Part shown: positions 35,646-46,005 of the stretch, in pieces
Numbering within the stretch: the first letter of the stretch is position 1
Layout of the letters: the number at the start of each line of letters is the position of its first letter
From: Fidelibacterota bacterium
Lineage (GTDB): Bacteria; Fidelibacterota; UBA8477; JABMPR01
Direction of reading: 5' to 3'
NCBI GenBank assembly: GCA_024278595.1
Contig: JAJRSW010000018.1
Coordinates: 1-56,807, forward strand
DNA length: 56,807 bases
Notes under the pieces: generated by a model
Seen by the model: the letters and a program-made list of their open reading frames with translations, nothing else
Told to the model about the DNA's origin: nothing
Database searches by the model: none
Program-made: the position numbers and the translations under genes

Positions 35646-36560
35646 TTATCTCTCATGCTCGATCAATACTTCAGCTACAGCTCTAGAACAAGCAGCCAGG
35701 TCATTCAGATCGTAGCCACCCTCCAGACCAACCAGGAGGTGGGGAGTGAGCTCAAGACAATAGCGGGTGAATTCAGCGAAGTGTTCCGGTAGGAGTTGCA
35801 TCCCACCCAGTGGATCATTTTGACTGGCATCAAAGCCAGCGCTGATGATCAGTAATTCTGGTTCCCAGGATTTCAGGAAAGGGAGTACCTTTTTGTCAAA
35901 GGCGCTATAATATTCATTTTTTCCAGATCCCATGGTCAGGGGGATGTTCAAGACATTCTGATGGTCACCTGTTTCATATTCAGCCCCAGTCCCTGGATAA
36001 TAGGGCCACTGGTGCAGCGAGCAATAGGCCATATTGGGATCCAGCTCCAGGATATGTTGCGTCCCATTCCCATGGTGGACATCCCAGTCCAGAACGGCCA
36101 CCCGCTGGATACCTTTGACCTGTATCGCATAGTTTGCTGCAATGGCACAATTGTTAAACAGACAAAATCCCATGGCCTGATCCGCCTCTGCATGATGCCC
36201 CGGGGGCCTGGAGAGGATGAAAGAGGACTCTTTATGCTGAATGATCCGGTCTACACCGTCCAGCCAGGCTCCGGTGCTCCGTAGCGCAATATCATAGCTT
36301 TCGGGACTGACCGGCGTATCAGCGTCCATGCTGTAGCCTCCGCGTTCTGCTGTGTTCCTAACATTCAGAACATGAGCCGAGCTATGTACCAGCTTTAATT
36401 CCACGGGGGATGCCGATCGGGGCTCGATCCATCGTAACTGATCCTGATGAGGGCTCTTTTTGATCCCATCCACGCAGGCTTTGAGTCGCTCAGGTCGTTC
36501 GGGATGACCAAATCCAGTATCGTGCTGGAGAAATCGATGGGTATAAATGATATTTATCAT
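35646..36560 (-). CDS. Histone-deacetylase-family amidohydrolase (AcuC/HDAC-like)
   Basis: A 304-residue zinc-dependent deacetylase of the arginase/HDAC fold. Active-site motifs are RPPGHHAE (tandem His), DWDVHHGNGTQ (zinc Asp and His), GFDASQNDPLGG (second zinc Asp) and EGGYDL near the end. Bacterial members act on acetylpolyamines or acetyl-lysine, for example acetyl-CoA synthetase via AcuC; the target here is unknown. The CAT at 36558-36560 is chosen because homologues begin close to this IYTHRFLQHDTG motif; the frame upstream to 36749 lacks a good start. It is divergent from the TetR efflux operon with a 205-nt gap between them. Confidence 0.9.
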   Translation of the reverse strand: MINIIYTHRFLQHDTGFGHPERPERLKACVDGIKKSPHQDQLRWIEPRSASPVELKLVHSSAHVLNVRNTAERGGYSMDADTPVSPESYDIALRSTGAWLDGVDRIIQHKESSFILSRPPGHHAEADQAMGFCLFNNCAIAANYAIQVKGIQRVAVLDWDVHHGNGTQHILELDPNMAYCSLHQWPYYPGTGAEYETGDHQNVLNIPLTMGSGKNEYYSAFDKKVLPFLKSWEPELLIISAGFDASQNDPLGGMQLLPEHFAEFTRYCLELTPHLLVGLEGGYDLNDLAACSRAVAEVLIEHER

Positions 36561-36715
36561 GGAGCAAAGATATTCAAATCTTATGCCCGTAACATCTATA
36601 TGTAGGGAGAAATTAAAATAATTATGTGCTGTTGATCCCAGGGGTCCGCATGGATGGTGGTGTATGGATATAGCCTGCTGCATCCCTTGTTGATTAACCC
36701 CCAAAAGATCTATGG

Positions 36716-36737
36716 TTTGCATTTCACCTATTGCAAA
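36716..36737. promoter_or_regulatory. Candidate TetR operator
   Basis: TTTGCA (36716-36721) and TGCAAA (36732-36737) form a 6-bp inverted repeat with a 10-nt spacer, about 30 nt before the tetR-like gene. A dyad in this place suits autoregulation by a TetR dimer, but the half-sites are short. Confidence 0.35.
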
Positions 36738-36765
36738 TCTGACCTGCAAGGTTTACTTGTGACCC

Positions 36766-37407
36766 ATGAGTCATATAATGAACAATAATTCAGAAAAAGT
36801 CGTACTCAGTCGTAAAGAACGCGATAAATTACGCAATAAAGAAGCCATCCTGGATGCCGCGGTCCACCTTTTCGCTCAAAAGGGGTTTACCCAGACCAAG
36901 CTGGAAGATGTGGCTGCTCTGGCAGAATTCGGCAAAGGCACGATCTATAATTATTTTGAGAATAAAAATGATCTGCTCATGTCTGCTTTCAGCTATGCCC
37001 TGGGCAAGGTGATCGACTATATCGAAGCACAGTTGGCCAGTGTCATAGACCCCCTGGATAGACTCCGCCTGATCGTTAATGCACAATTCGACTATTACCA
37101 GAGCAATGAAGATTTTCTCAGGGTGATTGTGGCCAATCAACAGATCATCGGTAAAATGATCCACGAAAAACCAGGTCAAGGATTGCATTTACGCTTTATG
37201 CATCTGCGGAAATTAATGATCAGGGAAATCCAGACTGCCATTGATAGAAAACTTATAAGAGCAGGTGATGCCACCCGCTATGCATCCTATTTGAGTGGGA
37301 TGATCCATAGCCAGGTGCGTTCTTTGAATAATCATGAGATCAATATTGATGAAGTCAAATCGAATGAGATCGTAGATATCTTTTTAAATGGAGTGAGTCA
37401 TGTATAA
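36766..37407 (+). CDS. TetR-family transcriptional regulator of the efflux operon
   Basis: A 213-residue repressor. The N-terminal TetR helix-turn-helix is easily seen (AILDAAVHLFAQKGFTQTKL, then GKGTIYNYFENKNDLL). The C-terminal ligand domain is alpha-helical and divergent. Either ATG 36766 or ATG 36778 may be the start; neither has a strong ribosome binding site. The 3' end overlaps the TolC-like gene by 8 nt, so it is the first gene of a four-gene efflux operon it probably represses. Confidence 0.9.
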   Translation: MSHIMNNNSEKVVLSRKERDKLRNKEAILDAAVHLFAQKGFTQTKLEDVAALAEFGKGTIYNYFENKNDLLMSAFSYALGKVIDYIEAQLASVIDPLDRLRLIVNAQFDYYQSNEDFLRVIVANQQIIGKMIHEKPGQGLHLRFMHLRKLMIREIQTAIDRKLIRAGDATRYASYLSGMIHSQVRSLNNHEINIDEVKSNEIVDIFLNGVSHV

Positions 37408-38842
37408 ACATTTGTTGATCCTGGTCATCATGCTTGGGTTAGCCTCGGGGGTCACCATTGCCCAACCAATGGCATTGAGTCTGGATCAAGCCCTTGAACT
37501 GGCATTAAAAAATAACATTAATATACAGAATGCCCAGGAGGATCTGGTCAAAGCCAGGGCGCAACGTAAAGAAGCATTTTCAGCGGCCCTGCCCGTGATC
37601 TCTGCCTTTGGCCAAGCCTCTCACAGTTTTTCCATCGCCACCCAACCCCTGGCCTTCCCCATACCATTCGGTGTTATTGATGACAATGGTGTTCCCGTTC
37701 CACTAACAGATGCCTCAGGGAATTCCGTTCCCCTCACCGATCCCTACGGGAATATCATACCTGGGATGAATCTGCAAATGACCGGGGTCCAGCTGGTACC
37801 GGTGGATCTGGCTTTTGGCACTGACAACACCATGGTCTACGGTATAAATCTTACGCAACCCCTGTTTGAGGGGCGTGTTATTGCTGCTATTCGCGGCGCA
37901 AATGTCTATGGGGATCTGGCGACTTCAGCAGCTGAAGTCACCCGGCTCTCAGTCATTGAAAACACCAAGAAAGCCTTCTTCCAGGTACTCCTGGCAGACA
38001 AAATGGTCTCTGTCATGGAAAATTCACTTGAGGTCATGGAAAGAAATCTGGCCAACGTGACGGCTTTATTTGCCCAGGGTAAAATAGCTGAGTTTGATGT
38101 AATTCGTGCTGATGTCCAGGTTGCCAATCAAACAACCATGGTGAGCAATGCCCGGAAAATGAGTGCCCTGGCGCAGGCCGGTCTAAAACGGAGCTGCGGA
38201 ATTAGAATTGGACAGGAGATCGTAACCGTTGGCAAGCTTGAGGTCAGTGTCAAGGCTGATCTGAATCTGGCTGATCTGGAGCGTAAAATGTTAGCAAATC
38301 AACCCCTGCTGGATCAGCTCAATGCCAATGTGAGACTGATGAAAGAGAACATTCTCATGGTCAAGGCCGAGTTTATGCCTTCCCTCGCGCTCACCGGATC
38401 TTATCAACAAATATTACCCTACGATAGTGGTGAATTTAACACCGCTGAGTTCAGAGAGTCCTCGTCGCTAGCCATTGGTTTGAATTTACCATTATTTAAT
38501 GGTTTCGGTTCAACAGCCAGGGTTCAGAAAGCCCGGGCTGATCATCGAAAATCTGAATATCAGCACCAGGATGTTAAGGAAAATTTACTGTTGGAACTCA
38601 AAAGTATCTACCTGAGCATTGTTGAATCATCGCGTATGATTGAAGCTGGTCGTAAAGGTGTCATTCAGGCTCACAAAGGCGTTGATATGGCTCAACGCCT
38701 GTTTCAACAGGGAATGGCCAGTCAACTTCAGGTGCTGGATGCCCAATCCGCCAGCGACCAGGCTGATCTGGGTCTATACCAAGCATATTTTGAATATAAC
38801 AGTGCCCGGGCAGCTTTGACCCGTGCTCTTGGAGAAGAATAA
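37400..38842 (+). CDS. TolC-family outer-membrane efflux protein
   Basis: A 480-residue protein with a signal peptide (cut near GVTIA-QPMA) and two outer-membrane efflux (OEP) repeats: LSLDQALELALKNNINIQNA at the start and long coiled helices throughout. The ending QSASDQADLGLYQAYFEYNS with ARAALTRALGEE is typical. It forms the outer-membrane channel of the tripartite pump encoded by the next two genes. GGAGTGA upstream lies within tetR, and the stop overlaps the next start (TAATG). Confidence 0.93.
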   Translation: MYKHLLILVIMLGLASGVTIAQPMALSLDQALELALKNNINIQNAQEDLVKARAQRKEAFSAALPVISAFGQASHSFSIATQPLAFPIPFGVIDDNGVPVPLTDASGNSVPLTDPYGNIIPGMNLQMTGVQLVPVDLAFGTDNTMVYGINLTQPLFEGRVIAAIRGANVYGDLATSAAEVTRLSVIENTKKAFFQVLLADKMVSVMENSLEVMERNLANVTALFAQGKIAEFDVIRADVQVANQTTMVSNARKMSALAQAGLKRSCGIRIGQEIVTVGKLEVSVKADLNLADLERKMLANQPLLDQLNANVRLMKENILMVKAEFMPSLALTGSYQQILPYDSGEFNTAEFRESSSLAIGLNLPLFNGFGSTARVQKARADHRKSEYQHQDVKENLLLELKSIYLSIVESSRMIEAGRKGVIQAHKGVDMAQRLFQQGMASQLQVLDAQSASDQADLGLYQAYFEYNSARAALTRALGEE

Positions 38843-39891
38843 TGAGTGCAATCAAAACACCAAAGGTCCTGATCTTAATCGCTCTGGCAGGATTCATACT
38901 TACAAACTGCAGTTCTGAAACGGAAATTGAAGAACGACTGGAAATCAGTGTACCAGTGGCTCTGGAAACCGTCCAACTCAAACCCTTTCAGATCGATTAT
39001 CATAGTATTGGTCGGGTGGTCTCTGAGAACCAGACTGTCCTGCTTTTCCAATCAAGTGGGCAAGTTGATTCTGTCTGGGTGTATCCGGGTGATTATGTTG
39101 TAAAAGGTCAGCGGCTAGCCAGTATCAAAACCGATGTCTACCAGACCATGTTTATCCAGGCTACCTCCCTGTATGAAAAATCCAAACGGGATCTGGAAAG
39201 TTCTCGATCACTATTTAAATCCAATGTGATCTCAGCGGATCAATTTGAGCTGGCTCGCATCGGCCTTGATAATGCCAGGGCTGCCTATACTCAGGCTAAG
39301 AATGCCATGGACAACACAATATTAACCGCACCTTTTGATGGCTGGATCGTCATTAAGAACTTGAATGTGGGTGATCTGGTTGCACCTGGCGCGGCCCAGC
39401 AGCCGCCCTATGTCCTGGCTGATATGGATCATTTGAAAGTTATCATCCCTGTACCGGAAGCCCGAATTGGTCAGATCATGAAGGGCCAGCGGACCCAGGT
39501 AAAATTTAAAACCTTTCCGGACCGGACCTTCACTGGTGCAGTTCTCAGAGTCGGTATGGCTCCCAAGGATTTCTCCAACAACTATGATGTAGAAGTTCGT
39601 TTGACCGGTGATCTGACAGGTCTGAAACTTGGCCTGGTAGCCGATGTTCGGATCGTCCTGGAATATTTTGAGGAAGCTCTGGTCCTGCCCCTCAATCTGA
39701 TCCAGGATGATGGTGTCTCACAGTTCATATATTTGGCAGAGAATGGACGAGCCGTTCGCAAAGATGTGTCTATTCGTGCCTTGGCTGGGTCTGAAGTATT
39801 TGTCCAGGCAGATGTACAGGCTGGTGATGTCCTGATCGTCAAGGGGCACAGTGATGTGAAGGACGGTACACTACTGGATATCGTGGAGTAG
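38842..39891 (+). CDS. RND efflux periplasmic adaptor (membrane fusion protein), lipoprotein
   Basis: A 349-residue HlyD/AcrA-type adaptor. The lipobox LTNC gives a lipidated C23. The biotinyl-lipoyl-like domain (VDSVWVYPGDYVVKGQRLAS) is split by a helical hairpin (about 110-160) and resumes with TILTAPFDGWIVIKNLNVGD. Beta-barrel and membrane-proximal domains follow. It links the RND pump to the TolC-like channel. The ATG shares one base with the preceding TAA. Confidence 0.93.
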   Translation: MSAIKTPKVLILIALAGFILTNCSSETEIEERLEISVPVALETVQLKPFQIDYHSIGRVVSENQTVLLFQSSGQVDSVWVYPGDYVVKGQRLASIKTDVYQTMFIQATSLYEKSKRDLESSRSLFKSNVISADQFELARIGLDNARAAYTQAKNAMDNTILTAPFDGWIVIKNLNVGDLVAPGAAQQPPYVLADMDHLKVIIPVPEARIGQIMKGQRTQVKFKTFPDRTFTGAVLRVGMAPKDFSNNYDVEVRLTGDLTGLKLGLVADVRIVLEYFEEALVLPLNLIQDDGVSQFIYLAENGRAVRKDVSIRALAGSEVFVQADVQAGDVLIVKGHSDVKDGTLLDIVE

Positions 39892-39904
39892 GGAAGGTCA
39901 ACTC

Positions 39905-42900
39905 ATGAAAATTTCAAAAAAAGCCATCGATCATCCCATGGGCATCATTTTTGGCGCTGTGGGTATCTTTGTGGCAAGTCTGGTTGCTTATTTCACGCTG
40001 CCCCTGGAGTTGGTCCCGGATGTGGAAATACCCTATGCTTTTGTTTCAGCCACCTATGTGGGTGCGGCACCTTCTGAAGTAGAAACTGAGATCCTAAAAC
40101 CCATCGAAGAAAAGCTTGCCCAGCTTCAAGACGTGGAAGAGGTCGTTGGATATGCCATGCAGAATGTGGGGTTTATAACCATCAAATTTTCAGCAGATGC
40201 AGACCTGGAGACCAGCCTGAATGACCTGAAAGAGAAAGTGAATGAAGCGATTCCTGAGCTCAGCGAGGAGGTTGATAATGTGACCGTTCAGGATGTAGAT
40301 TTTGCCGACTCACCCATCAGTATCTTAAATATATATGGAGATTTCTCACCGCACATTCTGCGGACCCAGGCAGAATTGATCAAGGATCACTTGACCAGAG
40401 TCAGTGGGGTAAATCAAGTGGAAATGTTTGGTGGGGAGGAGCGTGAAGTATCGGTTGAGTTGGATCCCAACCTGCTTCTGGCGAATAATCTGAGTATTCC
40501 TCAAGTGTTGGTGGCTCTGAAACGCAGCAATTTGAACTTCCCAGGGGGCACCATAAAGCTGAAAGGTCAGGATATCTTTGTCCGAACCGTGGGTAAATAT
40601 ACAGATATCTACGATATTGAGAATACCATTCTGAGTGTGGATGCTTCAGGGAATGTCAAGCGAATCAAAGATGTTGGGGTGGTCACTGATGGATTTGAAA
40701 TACCCTCCAGCTATTCCCGTTATGAGGGTAAGAATAGTGTCACATTGCTCATTACCAAGCGCCCTGGAGCTCACATCGTTGAAGCCACTGAGGCAATCGA
40801 GGCGGCGGTGGATGCTCTGGCTGAGAAATTTCCGCAAGGAATGGAGTATGCCTATACGGCCAGGCAGGCGACCGATATAGAGAAACAAAACAGCCAGCTC
40901 AACCAGAATGCTGCCTGGGGTATCCTGTTTGTGATTCTCGTCCTGCTGGCAGGGATCGGGTTTAAGAATGCCCTGATCGTATCAATTGCTTTACCTTTTG
41001 CTCTCATGTCCTCTTTCCCTTTGATGTATTTGTTTGACCTGGACCGAACCGGTATTTCCATGTTTGGATTGATCATCGTATTGGGGATTGTAGTAGATGG
41101 GGCCATCATCGTGGCAGAATCCACCTATCGACACATGGAAGAAGGTCTTGACCGTCGGGCAGCTGCGATCCAGGCCATCGACGAGGTCGGTGTTCCTATC
41201 ATGACCTCAGTTCTCACCACCATGGTGGCTTTTGCTCCCATCATTTACATGTCCGGTACCATGGGACAATTTCTGTCCGTTATCCCGAAGGTGGTCATTT
41301 TCACCCTGGTGGGAGCCTTTCTGGCTGATCATTTCCTGATCCCTGTGTTGGCTTCAAAAATGATGGTTGTCACCAAGCAGGCCGAGATGCTCAGCGGAGA
41401 GTGGATCGGTAAACGGTTCTATACTCGCATGGTTGGTTGGGCATTACACCATCGCTGGACCGTGGTGTTCGGCATTACGGTGATATTTTTTATGTCCATT
41501 GCCGTTGTTGGGATCTCTGCAGTAAGCGACACAAAACTAGTGAAGCTGCAGATATTCCCGAAAGTTCCTAAACCCAGGATTATTTTTGATGTAAAAACTC
41601 CGGCGGGGAGTCAACTGGATTATACAGATGAGGTCATAAGAGAGCTGGAAAATTACTTGATAACCTTCCCTGAAGTGGATCGATACGTCTCCACAGTGGG
41701 TGAGAGTGGCGTCCAGAATGTCCGGATTGCCCAGGGGGGTGGTAAGGGTGCTGAAATCGGTCAGATCAACATAGATCTCGTGGATAATAAGGAACGTGAT
41801 CTTTCTGTGGAAGAATTGATCGAGATCATGGATGCCGAGCTCTCCCGCATCCCCGGTGTGGATATCACAATTCAAACCATCCAGGAAGGACCTCCGGTTT
41901 CAGATAATGTAATTATTGATATCAGTGGTGATGATCTGGTGGCAATCGGATTTGTTGCTGAGCAGGTAAAACGGGATCTGGCAACCATTGACGGTGCCTT
42001 GAATGTCGTGTCCAGCCTGGGTGTGCGTCGCACCGAATTTCAAGCCCGCGTGGATCATGATCGAGCCGCCAGCTATGGCCTCTCCAGTCAGGAGATCAGT
42101 AATACACTTGCGGCAGCTCTCATCGGTATGGAGGCAACTACCTATTCCGATGGTCTGGATGATATTCCAGTGGTCGTGCGGTTGGCTACGGAAGGGGATG
42201 ACGCAGTTGATGCAATACGTAACCTGAATATTATGAACCAGATGGGACAAATGATTCCTTTTGAGAATGTTGCTTCTTTGGAGCTGGGCAGTAGTGAAAC
42301 CCTGATCAAACATAAAGATTTTAAGCGCAATATTTCGGTCTCGTGCGATTTGGCCAAAGGCATTGATGCTACGGATATCCGCCGACGCATGGATCCCTAT
42401 CTGGCCAGTTTGACAGTCCCCAACGACGTCACCGTTGAATATGGTGGTATCGAAGATGAAGCTACAAAATCGTTTGCCAGCTTAGGACGATCAATGATCA
42501 TCGGGTTCATGGTGATCATGATCATTCTTAGTGCGCAATTTCAATCCGTCAAACAACCCTTCATTATTGCTTTAACTATTCCACTATCTTTTATTGGGGT
42601 CATTTTTGGTCTGATGGTGACCCGGGTTCCGTTTGGTATCATGGCGTTCTTTGGTGTGGTTGCACTCATGGGAGTGGTGGTAAATGATGCCATTGTTCTC
42701 ATCGCTTATGTGAATGATCTACGGCAGGGTGGGATGCGCGTACGGGAGGCTTTGATCAAAGCTGGCCGAAATCGGTTGCGACCCATTATTCTTACCACGA
42801 TCACAACCCTGGCCGGTATGATACCGCTGAGTTTGAATCTGGCAGGTGGAGCAGAATACTGGAGACCATTGGCTGTGAGTCTGATCTTTGGTTTAGCCAT

Positions 42901-42991
42901 TTCATCATTCTTGACCCTGGTGATCGTACCGGTTCTGTACTCTCTGATGGAGAGTCGCAGAGAGCAGAAAAATCTGGCAAAAGCAAGTTAG
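39905..42991 (+). CDS. RND-family efflux transporter (AcrB/MexB superfamily)
   Basis: A 1028-residue inner-membrane proton-driven pump with the standard twelve helices and two large periplasmic loops. Diagnostic sequences are VPDVEIPYAFVSATYVGAAP at the first loop, IVLGIVVDGAIIVAES in the helix-4 region with the proton-relay acidic residues, and FGVVALMGVVVNDAIVLIAY in helix 10. It belongs to the branch with smaller docking domains often paired with lipoprotein adaptors. The exported substrate cannot be read from sequence. GGAAGG precedes the ATG 13 nt after the adaptor gene. Confidence 0.95.
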   Translation: MKISKKAIDHPMGIIFGAVGIFVASLVAYFTLPLELVPDVEIPYAFVSATYVGAAPSEVETEILKPIEEKLAQLQDVEEVVGYAMQNVGFITIKFSADADLETSLNDLKEKVNEAIPELSEEVDNVTVQDVDFADSPISILNIYGDFSPHILRTQAELIKDHLTRVSGVNQVEMFGGEEREVSVELDPNLLLANNLSIPQVLVALKRSNLNFPGGTIKLKGQDIFVRTVGKYTDIYDIENTILSVDASGNVKRIKDVGVVTDGFEIPSSYSRYEGKNSVTLLITKRPGAHIVEATEAIEAAVDALAEKFPQGMEYAYTARQATDIEKQNSQLNQNAAWGILFVILVLLAGIGFKNALIVSIALPFALMSSFPLMYLFDLDRTGISMFGLIIVLGIVVDGAIIVAESTYRHMEEGLDRRAAAIQAIDEVGVPIMTSVLTTMVAFAPIIYMSGTMGQFLSVIPKVVIFTLVGAFLADHFLIPVLASKMMVVTKQAEMLSGEWIGKRFYTRMVGWALHHRWTVVFGITVIFFMSIAVVGISAVSDTKLVKLQIFPKVPKPRIIFDVKTPAGSQLDYTDEVIRELENYLITFPEVDRYVSTVGESGVQNVRIAQGGGKGAEIGQINIDLVDNKERDLSVEELIEIMDAELSRIPGVDITIQTIQEGPPVSDNVIIDISGDDLVAIGFVAEQVKRDLATIDGALNVVSSLGVRRTEFQARVDHDRAASYGLSSQEISNTLAAALIGMEATTYSDGLDDIPVVVRLATEGDDAVDAIRNLNIMNQMGQMIPFENVASLELGSSETLIKHKDFKRNISVSCDLAKGIDATDIRRRMDPYLASLTVPNDVTVEYGGIEDEATKSFASLGRSMIIGFMVIMIILSAQFQSVKQPFIIALTIPLSFIGVIFGLMVTRVPFGIMAFFGVVALMGVVVNDAIVLIAYVNDLRQGGMRVREALIKAGRNRLRPIILTTITTLAGMIPLSLNLAGGAEYWRPLAVSLIFGLAISSFLTLVIVPVLYSLMESRREQKNLAKAS

Positions 42992-43110
42992 TAACAAATC
43001 TTTTACGATGGGCTTAATCGTGGCCTTGAACTTGATGTCTGACTATGTTAGCTGCTGATGATCACAAGTTATATTGTCTAAATCTAAATAAAGAATCGAG
43101 GAGATTCATT

Positions 43111-45720
43111 ATGAAGAACAAATCTGTATTGGCCGTGTTGCTAATCCTGTCGCTGTTTGCTCTGGGGCAAAGTGCCGAACGTTTGGTTCTGGCAGAATTT
43201 TTCACAAACGCTGGCTGATCTTACTGTGGCCCCGCAGGGGCGCAGCTGGACGTGTTCCAGCAAAATCATCCCAACGAATATACAACCATTTCCTACCACA
43301 TGTCATGGCCGGGTACGGATCCCTACTACAACTATAATAGCGCTGATGGTAACTATCGCCGAAATTATTATGGCTTGAATTGGGTTCCATATATGGTCAT
43401 CGATGGTGAAAACGATGAGTCAGATGTCACGGGCTGGCAGAATCATATACTGGCCAATGCTGAGACGACAGCTCCGTTGGAGATCACCATTGCCGGTAGC
43501 TTCAATTATCAGACTGGTGTGGGAGCTTGTGCTGTCACACTCATGCCTGAAGCCGGTATCAGTGGAAATTACACCTTACATGTCGTACTGGTTGAAGACA
43601 ACCTGTATTACATGGGGAGTAATGGTTATCCTGATCATCATGCAGTAATGCGTGATATGTTTCCCAGTTCATCCGGGACCAGCATCAGCCTGGAAGCAGG
43701 CGTTCAAAGCCTGGAAAGCCTTTCTTTTTCCATTCCTGGCGAATTGGTTGTAGAAAATTGCCGCCTGGTGGTCTTTGTTCAGGCGAATGATCACACAGTG
43801 GTAAACGCCACAACCGTGCATATCAATGATATTGCCCCGGTTAATATCCCGCTGCTCTCGCTAATGGATTCAGAAATTAGTATTCTGGATGATGATGGTG
43901 ATGACAAATTGAATCCGGGTGAATCAGCCAATATCACCCTCACTGTTGAAAATTCCTGTGACTGGGTTGATGCCGAGACTGTGATGGGTTATCTCTCAAG
44001 CCGTAACCCGCTGGTAACCATCTCTGATAGTGTGGGTAGCTATGACCTGATCGTTTCCTGTGATTTTATTGCCAACACAGCTGATCAATTTCAGATCAGT
44101 GTCTCAGCTGATGCGCCGGCAGTTTCTGAATTGGAGTTTGAGTTAAGGTTGACCGCCAATCAAGATTCTGAAGCTCCTTATGAGATAACCGTGCCCTTTA
44201 ATATCTCAATGAATCATTTCCAGAACCACTTTCCGTTCAGTGTCACTCAGCCACTGGTGAGTGGGAATGCTGTGATTGATCTGGATGGTGATGGAACACA
44301 AGAGATCATCGTTGGTGGTACTGATAGTCTCATGCATGTCCTGACCCTTATGGGTGAGGAGTTGACCGGGTTTCCTTACCTGGCCAGCAACAAAATTCAT
44401 AGTTCGCCTGCCATTGGCGATCTGGAAGGTGATGGAGACCTGGAAATAGTGTTTACCGATCGTGATGGAAATATCAATGTAGTTCAACATGATGGTACTG
44501 GCGCTGTGATTGCAGAAGCTGCTTATTATCTATTTGGGTCACCTGCCTTATCGGATCTTGATGGAGATGGAGATCTTGAGATCATTGCCACTGGATTCGG
44601 CTATGATGTGCTGGCCGTCCATCATGATGGAACAGCAGTTGATGGCTTCCCGAAAATTATCACCGGTGAACGTATGTCGGCTGGCTTGTCGGTCGCCGAT
44701 CTGGATGGAAATGGCTTTGATGATATTATTTTTGGTACCTGGGGTGATAATGTTCATGTTCTGGACAATGCTGGAAATGAGCTCAGTGGCTTCCCGGTGA
44801 ACATCGGTGACGATGTCAAGGCATCTCCCGTTATCGCTGATCTTGACGGTGATAATCACCTGGAGATCATAGTTGGTCAGGACGATGGTTCTCTGTATGC
44901 AATATCTGCCACTGGCGAGATCCTGTGGATTAATGAATCAAATACTTCACCGGTCCGGAATGCAGCAGCCCCGCTGGATATTGATAATGATGGCTTACTA
45001 GAAATCGCATATACTGCCATAGATGGATTTATTAATGTGGTTGACCATCTGGGGAATGACCTGGCTGGATGGCCTCAAAGTGTCGGGAGTGGCTGTAGCA
45101 GCTCACCTGTCATTGCCGATCTTGATGGTGATGGTGTTGTTGAGATCATCGTCGGCTCAGATGATGATGTTGTTTATGCCTTCCACGTTGATGGAACCCT
45201 GTTTGAGAATTTCCCACTTGCGGTACTGGGTGATGTCCGAGGGACAGCAACCCTGGCTGATCTGGATGAAGATGGGAATTTGGAGATCGTCATTGGAACC
45301 AGCCTGGAACTGGTGGTCATTGATGTTAAGATGGCGGCTTCAGTTTCTGAACTGTGGAGTACTGCCAGGGGTGATTATCTCCGAACAGGTGCTTATACCT
45401 ACGGCATACAGCTCGCTACAGATCCTCTAAGCCAACTGCCCCATCGTCTCAGTTTAGAGCAGAACTTTCCAAATCCATTTAATCCTGCCACCCGGATTCG
45501 ATTTGGAATCCCCAACCCGGGACTGGTAGATCTGATCGTTTACGATATTTTGGGTCAGGAAGTCGCTACTTTGACCTCAGCTTTCTATGATCAAGGATGG
45601 TATGAGTTGCGTTGGGAAGGGTATGGTAATAATGGAAAACCGGCTGAGACAGGAATCTATTTCGCCAGAATCCAAACTGGAGGTTTTACACAGGTCGTAA
45701 AAATGATGCTGATCAAGTAA
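43111..45720 (+). CDS. Exported thioredoxin-fold/FG-GAP protein, candidate selenoprotein (in-frame TGA)
   Basis: An 869-codon gene with a perfect ribosome binding site (GAGGAG at 43098-43103) before ATG 43111 and a signal peptide (SLFALGQ-SAERL). Codon 36 (43216-43218) is TGA, then the frame stays open to 45720. The context is LAEFFTNAG-TGA-SYCGPAGAQ, where thioredoxin-like exported proteins carry a CxxC motif. The TGA therefore replaces the first Cys, giving U36-S-Y-C39. The remaining domains are a thioredoxin-like part with YHMSWPGTDPYYN and VPYMVIDG, a CARDB/Ig-like part (about 245-370), seven or more FG-GAP/VCBS-type repeats (about 375-740, DLDGDG calcium loops) and a C-terminal sorting domain (PNPFNPATRIRFGIPNPG to VVKMMLIK). 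A hairpin at 43224-43245 suits a SECIS. Alternatives are a fresh nonsense mutation or sequence error; re-initiation at GTG 43252 would lose the export signal. Confidence 0.75.
43224..43245 (+). promoter_or_regulatory. SECIS-like hairpin after the in-frame TGA
   Basis: Lower stem CTGT/GCAG (43224-43227 with 43242-43245, one T-G pair), a bulged G (43228), and an upper stem GCCCC/GGGGC (43229-43233 with 43237-43241) closed by the loop GCA (43234-43236). The loop begins 16 nt after the TGA, and its first base is G. The known bacterial SECIS pattern is an apical loop with an early G about 16-37 nt after UGA. Selenocysteine function is inferred. Confidence 0.5.
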
Positions 45721-45744
45721 GCATTTGATAAATACAGGCTGTAC

Positions 45745-45774
45745 AAGAGGCCATTTTCGGATGGCCTCTTCCAT
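45745..45774 (+). terminator. Rho-independent terminator
   Basis: A 10-bp stem AAGAGGCCAT (45745-45754) / ATGGCCTCTT (45761-45770) with loop TTTCGG and a following CCATTTT. It ends the FG-GAP protein transcript. The rest of the gap to 46005 shows no gene. Confidence 0.85.
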
Positions 45775-46005
45775 TTTCAGGATCACAAGCTAGAACTGTC
45801 CTGTTTGTTCGATGAAAACGTTGCTTATATTCCCCCCGTGATAAGTCCAACAGATTCAATTTTATTATTAGCATGGCGGAATATAAATGTATGAAAATAG
45901 GTGTGTCAGACTGCCCTTCCACAAGCTCTCGAAGGGTTTTTGGGGCAATTTAACTTCCCATGGCATACGTCTACCTTCATCGGTTTAATAGTTTGGAGTC
46001 AGTGC

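Noticed and set aside
36774..36779. TATAAT near the tetR start as a -10 box
   Set aside because: A transcript from it would begin after both candidate start codons, and no good -35 is present.
43252..43254. GTG as true start of the FG-GAP protein
   Set aside because: No ribosome binding site, and it would remove the signal peptide and the redox motif, while ATG 43111 has a perfect GAGGAG.
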